A stretch of DNA of 64,000 nucleotides from Lentilactobacillus sp. SPB1-3. GTDB taxonomy: Bacteria; Bacillota; Bacilli; Lactobacillales; Lactobacillaceae. The stretch spans positions 186,001 through 250,000 of the forward strand of contig NZ_CP168151.1 in assembly GCF_026913205.2 (NCBI RefSeq), given 5' to 3'. The translations under genes and the position numbers were made by a program. Shown here one piece after another: positions 62,432 through 64,000 of the stretch. The notes beneath the pieces are model-generated. The model had not been told where the DNA came from. It worked only from the letters and a program-made list of their open reading frames with translations, and ran no database searches. The stretch's first letter is position 1. Every line of letters begins with the position of its first letter.

Positions 62432-63313
62432 ATGCACCACTTGAATAGAGTGATGTTGGTAATTGCATTGGTTTTTGGATTAACTATTAGTTCAGAAGCT
62501 GCGATGACACCAACTAATGTTAGTGCTACCACAGCCGTTTACATAACGAGAACAGGGAAGCACTACTTTTATCACCGACATAACCGCGGCTTGAATAGAG
62601 CTAAAAAGGTATATCGAGTCAGTTTGGTCACGGCACGAAGAAAAGGACTTACGTTAGCTAAAACTGACTATAGTACTGGACGGACTACAGTCCGACGTGC
62701 TCCAAGGCGAACTGTAAGAAGAGCAGTTAAACGGAATCCAACTGTTTCAAAGACGAGCTACCACGATAAATTAATTACGGTCGTTAATGGCAATCGACCA
62801 ACATTTACTCACAACGAATTGTCATTAGCTAGAGGGCCTTGGCAATATTACGGCCGTTTGGATGACTTTAATCGACCAACAATTGCTAAAGCAATGTTGA
62901 ATGAGAGATTGATGCCATTGGCCCAACGCGAATCGTTATATGTTGATCCGACTGGTTGGCACAATAAGCGAACTAATTCAGGTTGGTTATACAATCGTTG
63001 TCATTTGATTGGCTACCAACTTACAGGACAGAATAATAATCCTAGAAACTTAATCACGGGAACCCGTGAACTTAATGATCCTGGGATGCTGAAGTATGAA
63101 AATCAAATAGCAAGTTATCTGAGACTCAGCTCTCACCACTATGTTCGTTATTCAGTGGCTCCGAACTTTAAAGGCAATAATTTATTGGCATCTGGGGTAC
63201 ACATGCAGGCTAAATCTGTTGGTAGTGACGCGGTTAGCTTCAATATCTACGTTCATAACATTGAACCTGGGTATGCGTTGAATTATGCAACAGGTACGAG
63301 TGTGAAAAATTAA
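62432..63313 (+). CDS. Secreted DNA/RNA non-specific endonuclease
   Basis: A 293-residue exported nuclease with a signal peptide (VMLVIALVFGLTISSEA, about residues 6-22). Residues 35-75 form a small domain (GKHYFYHRHNRGLNRAKK) like the next gene's product, then a basic stretch (RRAPRRTVRRAVKR). The nuclease domain of the EndA/SpdI beta-beta-alpha-metal type has YNRCHLIGYQLTG (catalytic His) and NNPRNLITGTRELN (metal Asn). The start is the ATG at 62432 after GGGAGATGG. Nutrient DNA degradation or competence-related DNA processing is possible. Confidence 0.88.
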   Translation: MHHLNRVMLVIALVFGLTISSEAAMTPTNVSATTAVYITRTGKHYFYHRHNRGLNRAKKVYRVSLVTARRKGLTLAKTDYSTGRTTVRRAPRRTVRRAVKRNPTVSKTSYHDKLITVVNGNRPTFTHNELSLARGPWQYYGRLDDFNRPTIAKAMLNERLMPLAQRESLYVDPTGWHNKRTNSGWLYNRCHLIGYQLTGQNNNPRNLITGTRELNDPGMLKYENQIASYLRLSSHHYVRYSVAPNFKGNNLLASGVHMQAKSVGSDAVSFNIYVHNIEPGYALNYATGTSVKN

Positions 63314-63356
63314 TAAGTCTATTTAAATATAAAAAAAGATTAAGAGGTCTATAAAA

Positions 63357-63605
63357 ATGAACAAATTCAAAAAAGCAGCAATTATCACAGGATTAGTATT
63401 TACAGTACAAACAGCTGGTAGTGCAGTTGTATTACCACCGGTTGTTAGTAATGCAAGGACTACTTATGTTTGGATTGCTCCTTATCAAGGAAGAAAGTAT
63501 CATTATAGTAGAGGTTGTCGTGGATTGAACAGAGCACGTTCTACGCGACACGTAACATTGCATTGGGCTAAATCACATCGATACAAGTTATGTGGATGGG
63601 AATAG
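63357..63605 (+). CDS. Small secreted protein with YHxxxC-type domain
   Basis: An 82-residue protein with a signal peptide (AAIITGLVFTVQTAGSAVVL) and a domain YHYSRGCRGLNRARST...AKSHRYKLCGWE. This resembles the C-terminal motif GxxYHxxxCxxL...A...CxxC often attached to secreted nucleases, but ends one residue past the expected second half (LCGWE). It shares RGLNRA with the nuclease upstream. The ATG follows AAGAGG. Confidence 0.75.
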   Translation: MNKFKKAAIITGLVFTVQTAGSAVVLPPVVSNARTTYVWIAPYQGRKYHYSRGCRGLNRARSTRHVTLHWAKSHRYKLCGWE

Positions 63606-63643
63606 TAATCTTAACCCGGATTAGTTTATAAGGAGTCATTACC

Positions 63644-64000
63644 GTGAAAAATATTATATCTCCAGTAATCAAAAAGGTTGATTATAGCAGTGAGTCTTTT
63701 GAGGAACTAACTAATAGCATTGCTGGTGACGAACGAGAATTTAGACTACTAGTTAAATTTCCGACCGTTTATATCGTGTTTTCAAAGATTAAGAACAGAG
63801 AATATGAAGTATATGTCGGGGAAACCAACAATATTGAGCGGAGAACCTTTCAGCACTTACATGAGTCAAGAGAAGATTGGCAAGAATTATCCAAAATTGA
63901 TAGTGCCAAGATGTTTGTTATAGGTCATGATCATTTCAATAAGTCTTTAACATTAGACATAGAAAATAAGATGATGCTGTACATGACAAGCGTCCCTCAA
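63644..64000 (+). CDS. GIY-YIG domain protein (partial, cut by window end)
   Basis: The first 119 codons of a larger protein, starting at a GTG eight bases after AAGGAG. The GIY-YIG nuclease core is visible as VYIVFS (residues 44-49) and YVGETNNIERRTFQHL (about 59-74). The following HFNKSLTLDIENKMM matches N-terminal parts of proteins with a C-terminal DUF2075 helicase domain, which lies outside the window. That assignment is from memory of the family. Confidence 0.7.
   Translation, partial: MKNIISPVIKKVDYSSESFEELTNSIAGDEREFRLLVKFPTVYIVFSKIKNREYEVYVGETNNIERRTFQHLHESREDWQELSKIDSAKMFVIGHDHFNKSLTLDIENKMMLYMTSVPQ

Noticed and set aside
1-64000. CRISPR array, rRNA or tRNA genes
   Set aside because: No regularly spaced repeats or recognisable tRNA/rRNA segments were seen by reading; short tRNA genes could still be missed without a search tool.

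Overview
The window looks like a chromosomal stretch of a low-GC Gram-positive bacterium, most likely a member of the Lactobacillaceae. Reasons: strong AAGGAGG ribosome binding sites, many cre-like CcpA sites, lactobacillus-type xylose genes (GPH-family xyloside transporters, GH31 alpha-xylosidase, ROK XylR-type regulators), a class 1A (fumarate-type) dihydroorotate dehydrogenase, a T-box controlled ECF transporter, and many XRE-type membrane regulators. The genus cannot be fixed from the sequence alone. No tRNA, rRNA, CRISPR array or intact insertion sequence was recognised.

Layout. 1-5.0 kb: a compact sugar operon (FucP-like permease, DUF4432 mutarotase-like protein, FGGY kinase, SorC regulator) whose substrate cannot be read from the sequence. 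5.0-11 kb: an accessory cluster of membrane-tailed XRE regulators, tiny membrane proteins and an ABC exporter whose permease is broken by a nonsense codon. 11-17 kb: aldo/keto reductase, zinc dehydrogenase, XRE plus CPBP protease pair, MFS transporter. 17-19.3 kb: pyrF-pyrE-pyrD with an attenuator-like leader. 19.4-22 kb: a UvrA-like gene with one in-frame stop. 22-24.4 kb: small orphan genes, a decayed gene and a third tail-paralogue XRE regulator. 24.4-27.2 kb (minus strand): MFS, ApbE flavin transferase, and a PAS protein ending in an ApbE-type flavinylation motif. 27.3-45 kb: a large xylose/xyloside regulon: xylose permease, alpha-xylosidase, GPH transporter, two ROK regulators, GH3 and GH43 glycosidases, AraC regulator, second GPH transporter, xylA and xylB. 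45-51 kb: amino-acid ABC transporter without an ATPase, secreted SGNH hydrolase, PmrA-like efflux pump, TetR regulator, NAD(P)-binding protein. 50.7-55 kb: LacI regulator divergent from an SLC45-type transporter and GH13 alpha-glucosidase. 55-57.5 kb: small XRE/membrane pair and MntH. 57.8-62.3 kb: methionine T-box, three-part ECF transporter and homocysteine S-methyltransferase. 62.4-64 kb: secreted nuclease, small secreted protein, and the start of a GIY-YIG protein cut by the window end.

How the genes work together. The 27-45 kb block is a coherent pathway: oligosaccharides such as isoprimeverose and xylo-oligosaccharides enter through GPH transporters, are cleaved by GH31, GH3 and GH43 enzymes, and xylose (also imported by the sugar porter) is isomerised by XylA and phosphorylated by XylB. 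Promoters there combine cre sites at the -35 region with palindromes just downstream that fit ROK/XylR operators. These palindromes fall in two spacing classes, matching two ROK paralogues. The most novel-looking observations are the PAS protein with a C-terminal flavinylation tag beside a cytoplasmic ApbE, several genes whose best start codon is ATT or ATA behind a strong Shine-Dalgarno sequence, and a family of XRE regulators sharing a conserved membrane tail.
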